From Luethyella okanaganae (GTDB lineage: Bacteria; Actinomycetota; Actinomycetes; Actinomycetales; Microbacteriaceae): a stretch of DNA of 64,000 bases. The position numbers and the translations under genes were made by a program. Location of the stretch: the NCBI RefSeq assembly GCF_042660285.1, contig NZ_JBHSTP010000002.1:62001-126000 (forward strand), given 5' to 3'. Below the pieces are notes generated by a model. That model was not told the DNA's origin. It saw only the letters and a list, made by a program, of their open reading frames with translations, and ran no database searches. Below are positions 9,003 to 16,079 of this stretch, piece after piece (the stretch's first letter is position 1; every line of letters begins with the position of its first letter).

Positions 9003-9642
9003 TGGGAGCTATACGTGCATCGGGAGCCGGCCGCCAAAAGGCCCCGACCAGCTGCGACCACGTCGTCGGCTGAAAGCCTGAAAAGAACCACGGTCCTCAA
9101 GGCTATCGTTCGCCCCCGACACCGTCTCGAGGACTCGGTACCGTCTCACACCGCAAGCCGTGCCGACGTCGAGAGTGGGCGGGTCAAGCCGAGCCATGCG
9201 ACCGGGTCGCCCCTGTCATTCGTACAGACCCGTTGCTTCCTTCCCGACGCAACGGGATTGCGCGTCAGATCGAAACACTGTCGATGGACCCATTGCGGCG
9301 TGCCCCCAGACCCCCACAATGGGTGTATTGGAGTCAGTGAGCCCAATGGGCCTGGCGCTGACGCGAATAGTCTGCTCAACGTTCTCGAGCTGCTTCTCAA
9401 GGACTTCAATCGACAGAGAAATTCGTTTCCCTTCATTTCTCTCTGTCATGCGCCCGATCTCTCCCCAGAAATTCACGCGAGCCACATGTGCCCCACGAGC
9501 ATGGTGCTGCAGCAGGACAGCCTTGAGAACTTTCTGAGAAGCGCGTAGGCCTCTGGCACTTATTCGTCGCTTGAGCTGGCAACGGTCTCCTATGCACGCC
9601 CCTCGGCGCGGAGAGCCCTGAGCCGAAAGCGCTTCGACGAGC
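9003..9642. other. About 640-base gap without a confident gene
   Basis: The region has fewer GC-ending codons than its neighbours and no clear homology in any frame. The best frame is 9216-9485 on the minus strand (contains RISLSIEVLEKQLENVEQ, possibly a short coiled coil), but no start signal or family match supports it. It may be decayed sequence or the upstream region of the MFS gene. Confidence 0.4.
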
Positions 9643-10512
9643 TCAGCGCGAACTCACCCGGGCGAACTTGAGAATGCACAGCGGCACGAAGACGATCAGC
9701 ATGAGGGCCACGCCGACGAGCACCGTCACGATCGGGTACTGCTGGGTCGAGACATCCGACTCCGGCGTGCCGGGCGGCACATTTCCGAAAAGCTCGCGCG
9801 CGGCCTGCACGAGCGCCGACACGGGATTGTATTCGGCGAAGATACGCAGCGGCGTCGGAAGCGTCTCGCTCGGCACGAAGGCGTTCGAGATGAAGGTGAG
9901 GGGAAAGAGCACGAGGAACGAGACGTTGTTGATGACCTCGGGACTGCGCACGCTCATCCCCAGGAACGCCATCACCCACGAGAAGGCGTAGGCGAACAGC
10001 AGCAGGAGCGCGACCCCCGCGACCCCCTCCCAGAAGCTCGAGTTGATTCGCCAGCCGACGATGAGACCGGTTGTCATCATCACCGCCATCGAGACCGTGT
10101 TGATGAAGAGGTCGCCGTTCGTGCGCCCGATCAGCACAGCCGATGAGCTCATCGGCAGCGTGCGGAACCGGTCGATGATGCCGTCTTTGAGGTCTTGCGC
10201 CATGGCCGAGCCGGAATAGGTCGAGCCGAACACCACGGTCTGCGCGAAGATCCCGGCCATGATGAACTCGGTGTACGTCGTGCCCGGGATCTTGATGACC
10301 CCGGAATACACATAGGTGAAGAGCAGCACGAACATGATCGGCTGCAACGTCGTGAAGACGAGGATGTCGGGCACGCGCTTGATCTTGATGAGGTTGCGCC
10401 GCGTGGTGATCCAGCCATCGTTCAGCCAGGTGGCGAGGGAGGGCTTGACGGCCGCGGCGTGGGGCAGTCGATCGGCGGGATCCACCGCAGTCGTCGTCGA
10501 TGTCGTCGTCAC
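9643..10512 (-). CDS. ABC-2 type exporter permease (DrrB-like)
   Basis: 289-residue permease with a soluble N-terminus (WLNDGWITTRRNLIKIKRVPDIL) followed by about six membrane segments. Family hallmarks are PIMFVLLFTYVYSG, the DGIIDRFRTLPMS loop and the LPTPLRIFAEYNPVSALVQAARELF periplasmic segment, all typical of DrrB-type daunorubicin-resistance permeases. The GTG at 10512 overlaps the stop of the ATPase gene by four bases (GTGA), so the pair is translationally coupled. The frame extends further upstream, but inside the ATPase gene. Confidence 0.92.
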   Translation of the reverse strand: MTTTSTTTAVDPADRLPHAAAVKPSLATWLNDGWITTRRNLIKIKRVPDILVFTTLQPIMFVLLFTYVYSGVIKIPGTTYTEFIMAGIFAQTVVFGSTYSGSAMAQDLKDGIIDRFRTLPMSSSAVLIGRTNGDLFINTVSMAVMMTTGLIVGWRINSSFWEGVAGVALLLLFAYAFSWVMAFLGMSVRSPEVINNVSFLVLFPLTFISNAFVPSETLPTPLRIFAEYNPVSALVQAARELFGNVPPGTPESDVSTQQYPIVTVLVGVALMLIVFVPLCILKFARVSSR

Positions 10513-11489
10513 GATGCCGCCTCCTCGCCGTTCTCGTCGATGGCCAGGTGGCCGGTGAGCTTGAGGAACACGTCGTCGAGCGTCGGACGCCGCATGCCGG
10601 CGTCGTGCAAACGCACCCCGCCCCGGTTGAGCTCGCCGAGCACGCGCTCGAGCGCGAGCGGCCCGTCGTTGACGCCGACAGAGAGGTTCCGTCCGTCGGC
10701 CGAGGCGTTGGGCCTCGCCGAGCCGAAACGCTCGAGCACCGCCCTCGCCGTCTCCGACTGTGCGTCGTCGACGAGTGTCAGCTCGATCTGCTGGCCGCCG
10801 ACCTGCGCCTTGAGCTCGTCGGCCGTGCCCTCCGCGATGACCTTGCCACCGTCGATCACCGAGATGTCGTCGGCGAGACGGTCGGCCTCCTCGAGGTACT
10901 GCGTCGTGAGGAAGACGGTCGTTCCCTCGCCGACGAGGCTCGTGATGACATCCCACATGCTCAGCCTGCTGCGCGGATCGAGCCCGGTCGTCGGCTCGTC
11001 GAGAAAGAGCACCTGCGGCCGTGAGAAGATCGCCCCGGCGAGGTCGATACGGCGGCGCATGCCGCCCGAGAACCCCTTGACCGGGCGATTCTGCGCCTCG
11101 GTCAGGTCGAAGAGCTCGATGAGCTCCCTCGCCCGCCGACGCGAGGCGCGTGCCCCCAGGTGGTAGAGCCGGCCGACCATGTCGAGGTTCTCGAGCCCCG
11201 TGAGGTTCTCGTCGACGGCGGCGTACTGCCCCGACACCCCGATGATGGGCCGGATGTCATGGCCGCGCCTGACGACGTCGATGCCGTTGATCGTCGCAGT
11301 GCCGGCGTCCGGCTTGATGAGCGTCGTGAGCACCTTGACCATCGTGGTCTTGCCGGCCCCGTTCGGGCCGAGCAGGGCACGCACCGTGCCATGCCGGACA
11401 TCCAGGTCGACGCCGTCGAGGGCATGCACCGGCTCCGATCCTTTCGGAGTGTAGATCTTGACCAGGCCTCGAGCCTGAATGAAGTTCAT
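10509..11489 (-). CDS. ABC exporter ATPase (DrrA-like)
   Basis: 326-residue ATPase. Walker A GPNGAGKTT is at residues 41-49, the signature is FSGGMRRRIDLA, and Walker B is VLFLDEPTTGLDPRSR with the switch His replaced by Gln in LTTQYLEEAD, as is usual for DrrA proteins. The C-terminal extension ends in PTLDDVFLKLTGH, the domain typical of drug/antibiotic ABC-2 exporters. It forms an operon with the permease and is divergent from purS. The exported compound is unknown; self-protection or lipid/drug export are the usual roles. Confidence 0.93.
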   Translation of the reverse strand: MNFIQARGLVKIYTPKGSEPVHALDGVDLDVRHGTVRALLGPNGAGKTTMVKVLTTLIKPDAGTATINGIDVVRRGHDIRPIIGVSGQYAAVDENLTGLENLDMVGRLYHLGARASRRRARELIELFDLTEAQNRPVKGFSGGMRRRIDLAGAIFSRPQVLFLDEPTTGLDPRSRLSMWDVITSLVGEGTTVFLTTQYLEEADRLADDISVIDGGKVIAEGTADELKAQVGGQQIELTLVDDAQSETARAVLERFGSARPNASADGRNLSVGVNDGPLALERVLGELNRGGVRLHDAGMRRPTLDDVFLKLTGHLAIDENGEEAAS

Positions 11490-11642
11490 GCGCGCGACGC
11501 TACCGCCTGCAGCCGACAGGGGCAATGGTGGATGACCGCTCGGATGCGTCCTCCGTGGCCGGGACCGGCGGCGGCGGCGTTTTCGCGCGGCAGGTAGAAT
11601 CTGAGGTATCCAGCCCCTCTCGACTCCGGATGGAGATACTCG

Positions 11643-11966
11643 GTGCCCACCATCGTCGTAGAAGTCATGCCGAAGGCAGAACTGCTTGACCCGCAGGGCA
11701 AGGCCGTGGCAAGCGCCCTCGCCCGCATCGGCAAGGACCGCTTCGCGGGCGTGCGCATCGGCAAACGCTTCGAGATCACCGTCGATGGACCGATCGACGA
11801 CGCCGTCCGTGCCGATGTCGAGGCCATCGCCGCCGAGATCCTCTCGAACTCGGTGATCGAAGACGTCGTCGGCATCCACTACAGAGACGCCGGCGACCTG
11901 GCGGATGCCCTCGCGGCGGCGCACACCTCCGGCGGCTACGACGCACCGGCCGGGGAGACCCACTGA
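11643..11966 (+). CDS. purS: FGAM synthase subunit PurS
   Basis: Small subunit of the three-part formylglycinamidine synthase (PurS/PurQ/PurL). The 107-residue protein has the family pattern VEVMPKAELLDPQGKAVASAL and VRIGKRFEI. It is longer than the usual 80-85 residues because of a C-terminal tail. The start is a GTG with GGAG eleven bases upstream. A -10-like TAGAAT lies at 11594-11599. The stop overlaps purQ by one base (TGATG), so the pair is coupled. Confidence 0.95.
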   Translation: MPTIVVEVMPKAELLDPQGKAVASALARIGKDRFAGVRIGKRFEITVDGPIDDAVRADVEAIAAEILSNSVIEDVVGIHYRDAGDLADALAAAHTSGGYDAPAGETH

Positions 11967-12664
11967 TGCGTATCGGCGTCGTCACCTTTCCAGGATCCCT
12001 CGACGATCGTGACGCGCAGCGCGCGATCCGCCTCGCCGGCGCCGAGCCTGTCGCCCTCTGGCACGGCGACCACGAACTGCAAGACGTCGATGCGCTCGTT
12101 CTTCCCGGAGGCTTCAGCTATGGCGACTACCTGCGCTGCGGCGCGATCGCGAGCCTCTCGCCCATCATGACCGAGGTCATCGACGCGGCCCGCGGTGGGA
12201 TGCCCGTGCTCGGCATCTGCAACGGCTTCCAGATGCTCGCCGAGGCGCGCCTCGTCGAGGGCGGACTCATCCGCAACGACCACGGCACCTTCATCTGCCG
12301 CGACCAAGGACTGCGTGTAGAGAACACCTCGACGGCCTGGACCTCGGGCTTCGAGCAGGGGCAGCAGATCACCATCCCGCTCAAGAACGGCGAGGGCGGT
12401 TTCATCGCCGATGCCGAGACGCTGGCCAGGCTCGAGGGCGAGGGTCAGGTGGTCTTCCGCTATACGGGCCTCAACCCGAACGGGTCCCTCAACGACATCG
12501 CGGGCATCAGCAACGCACGTGGCAACGTGGTCGGGCTGATGCCGCATCCCGAGCACGCGGTCGAGCCGGGCTTCGGACCCGACACGGAGCTCGCCATGCG
12601 CTCGGGCGTCGACGGCCTCACCTTCTTCACAAGCGTCATCCGCACCGCCCTCGTCGACGCCTGA
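11966..12664 (+). CDS. purQ: FGAM synthase subunit PurQ (glutaminase)
   Basis: Class I glutamine amidotransferase that supplies ammonia to PurL. The 232-residue protein has LVLPGGFSYGDYLRCGAIA, the nucleophile Cys in VLGICNGFQML (near residue 89), and the His/Glu pair in GLMPHPEHAVE. It starts at ATG 11966 and ends before two large hairpins shared with the convergent catalase gene. purL is separated from purSQ by about 6 kb, unlike the compact purSQL arrangement of many bacteria. Confidence 0.96.
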   Translation: MRIGVVTFPGSLDDRDAQRAIRLAGAEPVALWHGDHELQDVDALVLPGGFSYGDYLRCGAIASLSPIMTEVIDAARGGMPVLGICNGFQMLAEARLVEGGLIRNDHGTFICRDQGLRVENTSTAWTSGFEQGQQITIPLKNGEGGFIADAETLARLEGEGQVVFRYTGLNPNGSLNDIAGISNARGNVVGLMPHPEHAVEPGFGPDTELAMRSGVDGLTFFTSVIRTALVDA

Positions 12665-12686
12665 GCCGCGCGCCTGGCCTATCCGC

Positions 12687-12756
12687 CCGAGTGTGTCCGT
12701 TTCCGACGAGGGTGGCCGGCACACCGGGGATTCTCGTCGGAAACGGACACACTCGG
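12687..12756. terminator. Perfect 24-bp inverted repeat after purQ
   Basis: 12687-12710 is fully complementary to 12733-12756 around a 22-base loop. Located 23 bases after the purQ stop, with no T run. It probably terminates purSQ transcription or protects its 3' end. Confidence 0.7.
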
Positions 12757-12848
12757 ATGGATCGTCTGAACGGTGCCGCCGGAGCAGCTATCCAGGGCAC
12801 CGGATCGACGACGTCGGGTTCCGGATCACCCCGGGGTTAGCTGCGAGC

Positions 12849-12889
12849 CCGCGGCTTTGGCCCCGCTGCATGCGGGGCCAAAGCCGCGG
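12849..12889. terminator. Perfect 18-bp hairpin between purQ and katA
   Basis: 12849-12866 pairs with 12872-12889 around the loop TGCAT. It lies 15 bases after the catalase stop on the minus strand, consistent with a terminator for the catalase gene and possibly a bidirectional one with purQ. Confidence 0.7.
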
Positions 12890-12904
12890 ATCTCCAGCGA
12901 GTGC

Positions 12905-14338
12905 TCAGGCCGCGCGGAGCGCCGCCCCCAACCCGGCGTCGACATTCGTCCAGTAGCCGAAGAAGCGCTCACGCACGCCGTCGTCGGTGATCTGCATGCA
13001 CTGACCGGTGAGCGTCTCGAGCAGTCGGGCCTTCGCAGCGTCGTCGAACACATGCCGGTAGAGTGCGCCCGCCTGCCCGAAGTCGTCGTCCTCGGAGTGG
13101 AGCGTGGCGGCGGCGCGAACGAGTTCGCCGTCGCTCTCCCAACCGACCTCGCTAGCGCGGCGCGAATCGGCGACGGGGCCTCCGAAGGAGTTCGGCGCGT
13201 AGACGGGAACGCTCGGCGGATTGAAGGTGTGCCTCTGGGCGCCGTCTTTGGCATAGCTGTGCACGGGGGCCGCATGAGGGGCGTTGACCGGCAGCAGGTT
13301 GTAGTTGGTGCCGACACGGTAACGCTGGGCGTCGGGATAGGCGAAGACTCGTGCCATCAGCATCTTGTCGGGACTCAGGCCGATGCCCGGAACGAGGTTG
13401 CCGGGGGAGAAGGCGGCCTGCTCGATCTCCGAGAAGAAGTTCTCGGGGTTGCGGTCAAGGGTGAGCCGGCCCACCTCGATGAGCGGATAGTCGCTGTGCG
13501 GCCAGATCTTCGTGACATCGAAGGGATTGAAGCGGTAGCTCTTGGCGTCCTCGTACCGCATCACCTGCACAGACAGCGTCCAGCTGGGGAAATCGCCGCG
13601 CTCGATCGCCTCATAGAGGTCTCGACGATAGAAGTCGGCGTCTACGCCCGCGATCACGACCGCCTCATCGCCGCTGAGATGCGGTTCCTGCTCCGGCCGG
13701 AAGTGCGTCTGCACCCAGAATCGCTCGCCGGCCGCATTGACCCACTGGAAGGTGTGCGAGCTGTACCCCGGCATCTGCCGCCAGGATGCGGGAAGGCCGC
13801 GGTCGCCCATGAGATAGGTGACCTGGTGTGACGACTCCGGAGAGAGCGTCCAGAAGTCCCACTGCGCGGTCACGTCGCGCAGACCGGAGCCGGGGTGGCG
13901 CTTCTGAGAGCGGATGAAATCGGGAAACTTGATGCCATCGCGCACGAAGAAGACGGGGGTGTTGTTGCCGACGATGTCGTAGTTGCCCTCCTCGGTGTAG
14001 AAACGCACTGAGAAACCGCGCACGTCGCGCCAGGTGTCGGGCGAGCCCTGCTCGCCTGCGACACTCGAGAAGCGCATGAGGGTCTCACAGCTCGCGCCGG
14101 GCTGGAACACGGCCGCTTGCGTGTATGCGGTGACGTCGCCGGTGACCTCGAAGCGCCCAAAGGCGCCCCCGCCCTTGGCGTGCACGATCCGTTCAGGAAC
14201 GCGCTCGCGGTTGAACTGGGCGAGTTTCTCGACGAGGTACTGGTCATGCAGCACCGTGGAGCCGTCGGCCCCGACGGTGAGGGAGCGTTCGTCGCTTGCG
14301 ACGGGCATCCCGGACTGAGTGGTGGTGTGGTCGCTCAT
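12905..14338 (-). CDS. katA: Monofunctional haem catalase (small-subunit clade)
   Basis: Dismutates hydrogen peroxide to water and oxygen. The 477-residue length is that of small-subunit catalases. Seen are RIVHAKGGGAFGRFE with the distal catalytic His near residue 53, FSVRFYTEEGNYDIVGNNTPVFF with the conserved Asn, and the proximal haem motif RVFAYPDAQRYRVG with the ligand Tyr. The ATG overlaps the stop of a 90-codon upstream frame. A Fur-family gene lies upstream on the same strand, the usual arrangement for peroxide-responsive control. Confidence 0.97.
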   Translation of the reverse strand: MSDHTTTQSGMPVASDERSLTVGADGSTVLHDQYLVEKLAQFNRERVPERIVHAKGGGAFGRFEVTGDVTAYTQAAVFQPGASCETLMRFSSVAGEQGSPDTWRDVRGFSVRFYTEEGNYDIVGNNTPVFFVRDGIKFPDFIRSQKRHPGSGLRDVTAQWDFWTLSPESSHQVTYLMGDRGLPASWRQMPGYSSHTFQWVNAAGERFWVQTHFRPEQEPHLSGDEAVVIAGVDADFYRRDLYEAIERGDFPSWTLSVQVMRYEDAKSYRFNPFDVTKIWPHSDYPLIEVGRLTLDRNPENFFSEIEQAAFSPGNLVPGIGLSPDKMLMARVFAYPDAQRYRVGTNYNLLPVNAPHAAPVHSYAKDGAQRHTFNPPSVPVYAPNSFGGPVADSRRASEVGWESDGELVRAAATLHSEDDDFGQAGALYRHVFDDAAKARLLETLTGQCMQITDDGVRERFFGYWTNVDAGLGAALRAA

Positions 14339-14607
14339 TGCTGCCTTTCTGTGCTTCGACTGAGACCGCCCGGCGGGCGATCCGGATGCTGAGGCATCTC
14401 GCCCGGACGAACTCCCTGCCTGGCGCGGTCGCGCTGCGGCGCGGAGACGGGATCGTCCGGATGACCTGTCGGTTCAGGAGGCGATGTGTCGACTCGCGAG
14501 CTGTTCGCGGGCCGAGCGGCGAATCCCCTGGCCAGCCGCTGCCGGTCGAGTTCGCCCCCTGCGTCGTTCGGAGAACCGTACGCGCCATCCCGATCGTGTG
14601 AAGTCAT
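14335..14607 (-). CDS. Possible 90-residue hydrophilic protein upstream of katA
   Basis: The frame runs from ATG 14607 to a TGA that overlaps the catalase ATG (ATGA), an arrangement that would couple translation. The product is Arg/Pro/Gly-rich and low in complexity (GFAARPANSSRVDTSPPEP), with no recognisable domain. Support for a real start: TAGCGT (complement of 14615-14620) is seven bases upstream, and TTGAAT (complement of 14637-14642) is at 16-base spacing. It could instead be a translated leader of katA. Confidence 0.4.
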   Translation of the reverse strand: MTSHDRDGAYGSPNDAGGELDRQRLARGFAARPANSSRVDTSPPEPTGHPDDPVSAPQRDRARQGVRPGEMPQHPDRPPGGLSRSTERQQ

Positions 14608-14629
14608 GACTACTACGCTACGTGGTGTT

Positions 14630-14642
14630 TTGAATTATTCAA
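14630..14642. promoter_or_regulatory. Fur/PerR-like palindrome in the catalase promoter
   Basis: TTGAATTATTCAA is a perfect 6-1-6 palindrome in otherwise GC-rich DNA and overlaps the candidate -35 hexamer of the katA transcript. Its position fits an operator for the Fur-family regulator encoded just upstream (inference). Confidence 0.6.
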
Positions 14643-14749
14643 GAGAAATAAGATGGTGAGGCAGCGGGTTGTCTGCGCCGGGCGGCGCGAAGACCGCACA
14701 CACGCAGCGGCGGGTTCGCTCAGGCACAATCAGAGCAGGCGCAGTCTGA

Positions 14750-15169
14750 TCATGCGCAATCGGAGCAGACGCCCCAGAAGGTGACCTCGGCGGTCTCGAC
14801 AGAGAAGCCATGCGCCTCACCCGGCGTCAGGCACGGCTCTGCGCCGACCATGCACGGCACGTCGACGACCCGGCGGCAGACGCGGCAGACGAGGTGGTGA
14901 TGATTGTCGCCGAGACTCAGCTCGTAGAGTGCGGGCGAGCCGGCCGGCTCGACCCGGCGGGCGATCCCGTTCTCGACGAGAACGGCGAGCACGTTGTAGA
15001 CCGCCTGGAGCGAGGTGCCGGGAAGTCGCTGGACAACCCGCTGGAACACCACCTCAGCGCTCAGGTGACCGCCGCCGGAGAGCAACTCGACGACGGCGAC
15101 CCGCAACGCGGTGACCCGCAACCCGACCGATCGCAGGCGGGGCACGGGAGAGGGGGAGCTTGTGCCCAT
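14750..15169 (-). CDS. Fur-family regulator (FurA/CatR/PerR-like)
   Basis: 139-residue winged-helix metalloregulator. Seen are LRVTALRVAVVELLSGGGHLSAEVVF, SLQAVYNVLAVLVENGIARR (recognition helix region), the DNHHHLVCRVCRRVVDVPC metal site with CxxC, and a C-terminal CSDCA, completing a four-Cys structural zinc site. ATG 15169 is preceded by TAATCT at six bases, a leaderless arrangement. It lies immediately upstream of katA on the same strand, so a peroxide-sensing repressor of catalase is most likely; an iron-sensing role is less likely. Confidence 0.92.
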   Translation of the reverse strand: MGTSSPSPVPRLRSVGLRVTALRVAVVELLSGGGHLSAEVVFQRVVQRLPGTSLQAVYNVLAVLVENGIARRVEPAGSPALYELSLGDNHHHLVCRVCRRVVDVPCMVGAEPCLTPGEAHGFSVETAEVTFWGVCSDCA

Positions 15170-15314
15170 CCCACCAGATTAACAACAGTTGCGAGCCCCT
15201 CACAACGAATCGGCTCACCGACGCCTCGAACCACCCCTCACAGCGGGCGCTCCAACTCGTACCACGTCAGCACGCTTGCCCTTCGAGCCCGCCCGCATCC
15301 GCTCGGCACGTTCC

Positions 15315-15548
15315 CTACGGCAGAAGCGGGATCACAACCCAGCTCTCGCGCAGGGTCTCGTGCACGGTCCAGGTTCCCTCCCAACCCTCCGGCGTAATGA
15401 AGAGCGAACCCGTCGAGATCTCGAAGCCGCGACCATCGGGCTCCACGATGGTGGCCGAACCCGCGACGATCTGGCACATCTTGTGGTAACCGACCCGGGT
15501 GCTCGTGAAGGTGCCCGGCGTCACCTCCCAGACGCCGCCCCCGTCCGA
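15315..15548 (-). pseudogene. Cupin-domain protein, N-terminally truncated
   Basis: The readable part GVWEVTPGTFTSTRVGYHKM ... FITPEGWEGTWTVHETLRESWVVI matches the core of the small cupin_3 (EutQ-like) proteins, usually about 115 residues. Upstream of GVWEV the frame (to ATG 15608) becomes Arg/Ser-rich and unlike the family, and it runs into the CsoR-type operator. The 5' part therefore seems lost. Function is unknown. Confidence 0.55.
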
Positions 15549-15606
15549 CGACGACAATCCTTGGCCTCTTCGATGACATGAATTCTTTCTTGAAAGCACG
15601 TGCAAC

Positions 15607-15625
15607 AATACCCACCAGGGGTATT
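15607..15625. promoter_or_regulatory. CsoR-type copper operator, box 1
   Basis: AATACCCACCAGGGGTATT is a 7-5-7 palindrome with the ATACCC/GGGTAT arms characteristic of copper-sensing CsoR operators. It lies upstream of the copZ-like and copA genes. Confidence 0.75.
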
Positions 15626-15642
15626 ATGTTCAAGAGAACTTG

Positions 15643-15661
15643 AATACCCTACCCCCGTATT
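15643..15661. promoter_or_regulatory. CsoR-type copper operator, box 2
   Basis: AATACCCTACCCCCGTATT resembles the first box with a weaker right arm; box-to-box spacing is 36 bases. TTGAAT at 15640-15645 and TAGATT at 15661-15666 are possible -35/-10 elements of the copper operon (spacing 15, so tentative). Both overlap this box. Confidence 0.55.
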
Positions 15662-15678
15662 AGATTAGGGAAAAGATC

Positions 15679-15891
15679 ATGACAACGACGACCGCCTACC
15701 ACGTGACCGGAATGACCTGCGGACACTGTGAGATGTCCATCCGCGAAGAGGTCGCCCAGATCGCCGGTGTTCAGAGCGTTGACGTCTCTCACGCAAGCGG
15801 AGCGCTCATCGTCACGAGCGAGAGCGACCTCGACGACACGGCAGTGCCTGCCGCCGTTGAGGAGGCCGGCTACTCGGCGGTACGTGGCTGA
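15679..15891 (+). CDS. copZ: Copper chaperone (HMA domain, CopZ-like)
   Basis: 70-residue heavy-metal-associated domain. It has the beta-alpha-beta pattern YHVTGMTCGHCEMSIREEVAQIAGVQSVDV with the metal-binding GMTCGHC motif at residues 11-17. It delivers Cu(I) to the CopA ATPase in the cytoplasm. GGGAAAAG precedes the ATG by six bases. It is the first gene of the copper operon behind the two CsoR-like boxes. Confidence 0.93.
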   Translation: MTTTTAYHVTGMTCGHCEMSIREEVAQIAGVQSVDVSHASGALIVTSESDLDDTAVPAAVEEAGYSAVRG

Positions 15892-15892
15892 C

Positions 15893-16054
15893 ATGAACGC
15901 GCTTCTGAAGCTCACGCTCTACACGGCGGGACTGGCCATCGTCTTCGTGGCCAGTTTCACCGCCGCCCACTTGCTCATCCCTGCTGAGTGGTCGGCGAGC
16001 TGGGAACTGCCGATGGACCACTCAAACATGAGCGGCGATTCCGCAGGCCATTGA
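15893..16054 (+). CDS. Small membrane protein with Met/His-rich tail
   Basis: 53 residues: one strong membrane helix (TLYTAGLAIVFVASFTAAHLLI) followed by an extracellular-looking tail MDHSNMSGDSAGH with Met and His side chains suited to copper binding. It starts two bases after the copZ stop and lies 25 bases before copA, so it is in the copper operon. No named family was recognised; a copper-handling accessory peptide is inferred from context. Confidence 0.75.
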   Translation: MNALLKLTLYTAGLAIVFVASFTAAHLLIPAEWSASWELPMDHSNMSGDSAGH

Positions 16055-16079
16055 CCACCGTAGACTCAGGAGACCTTCA

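Noticed and set aside
9643..10956. Longer permease reading frame starting at 10956
   Set aside because: The extra N-terminus lies within the ATPase gene in another frame; GTG 10512 gives a normal permease and a GTGA overlap.
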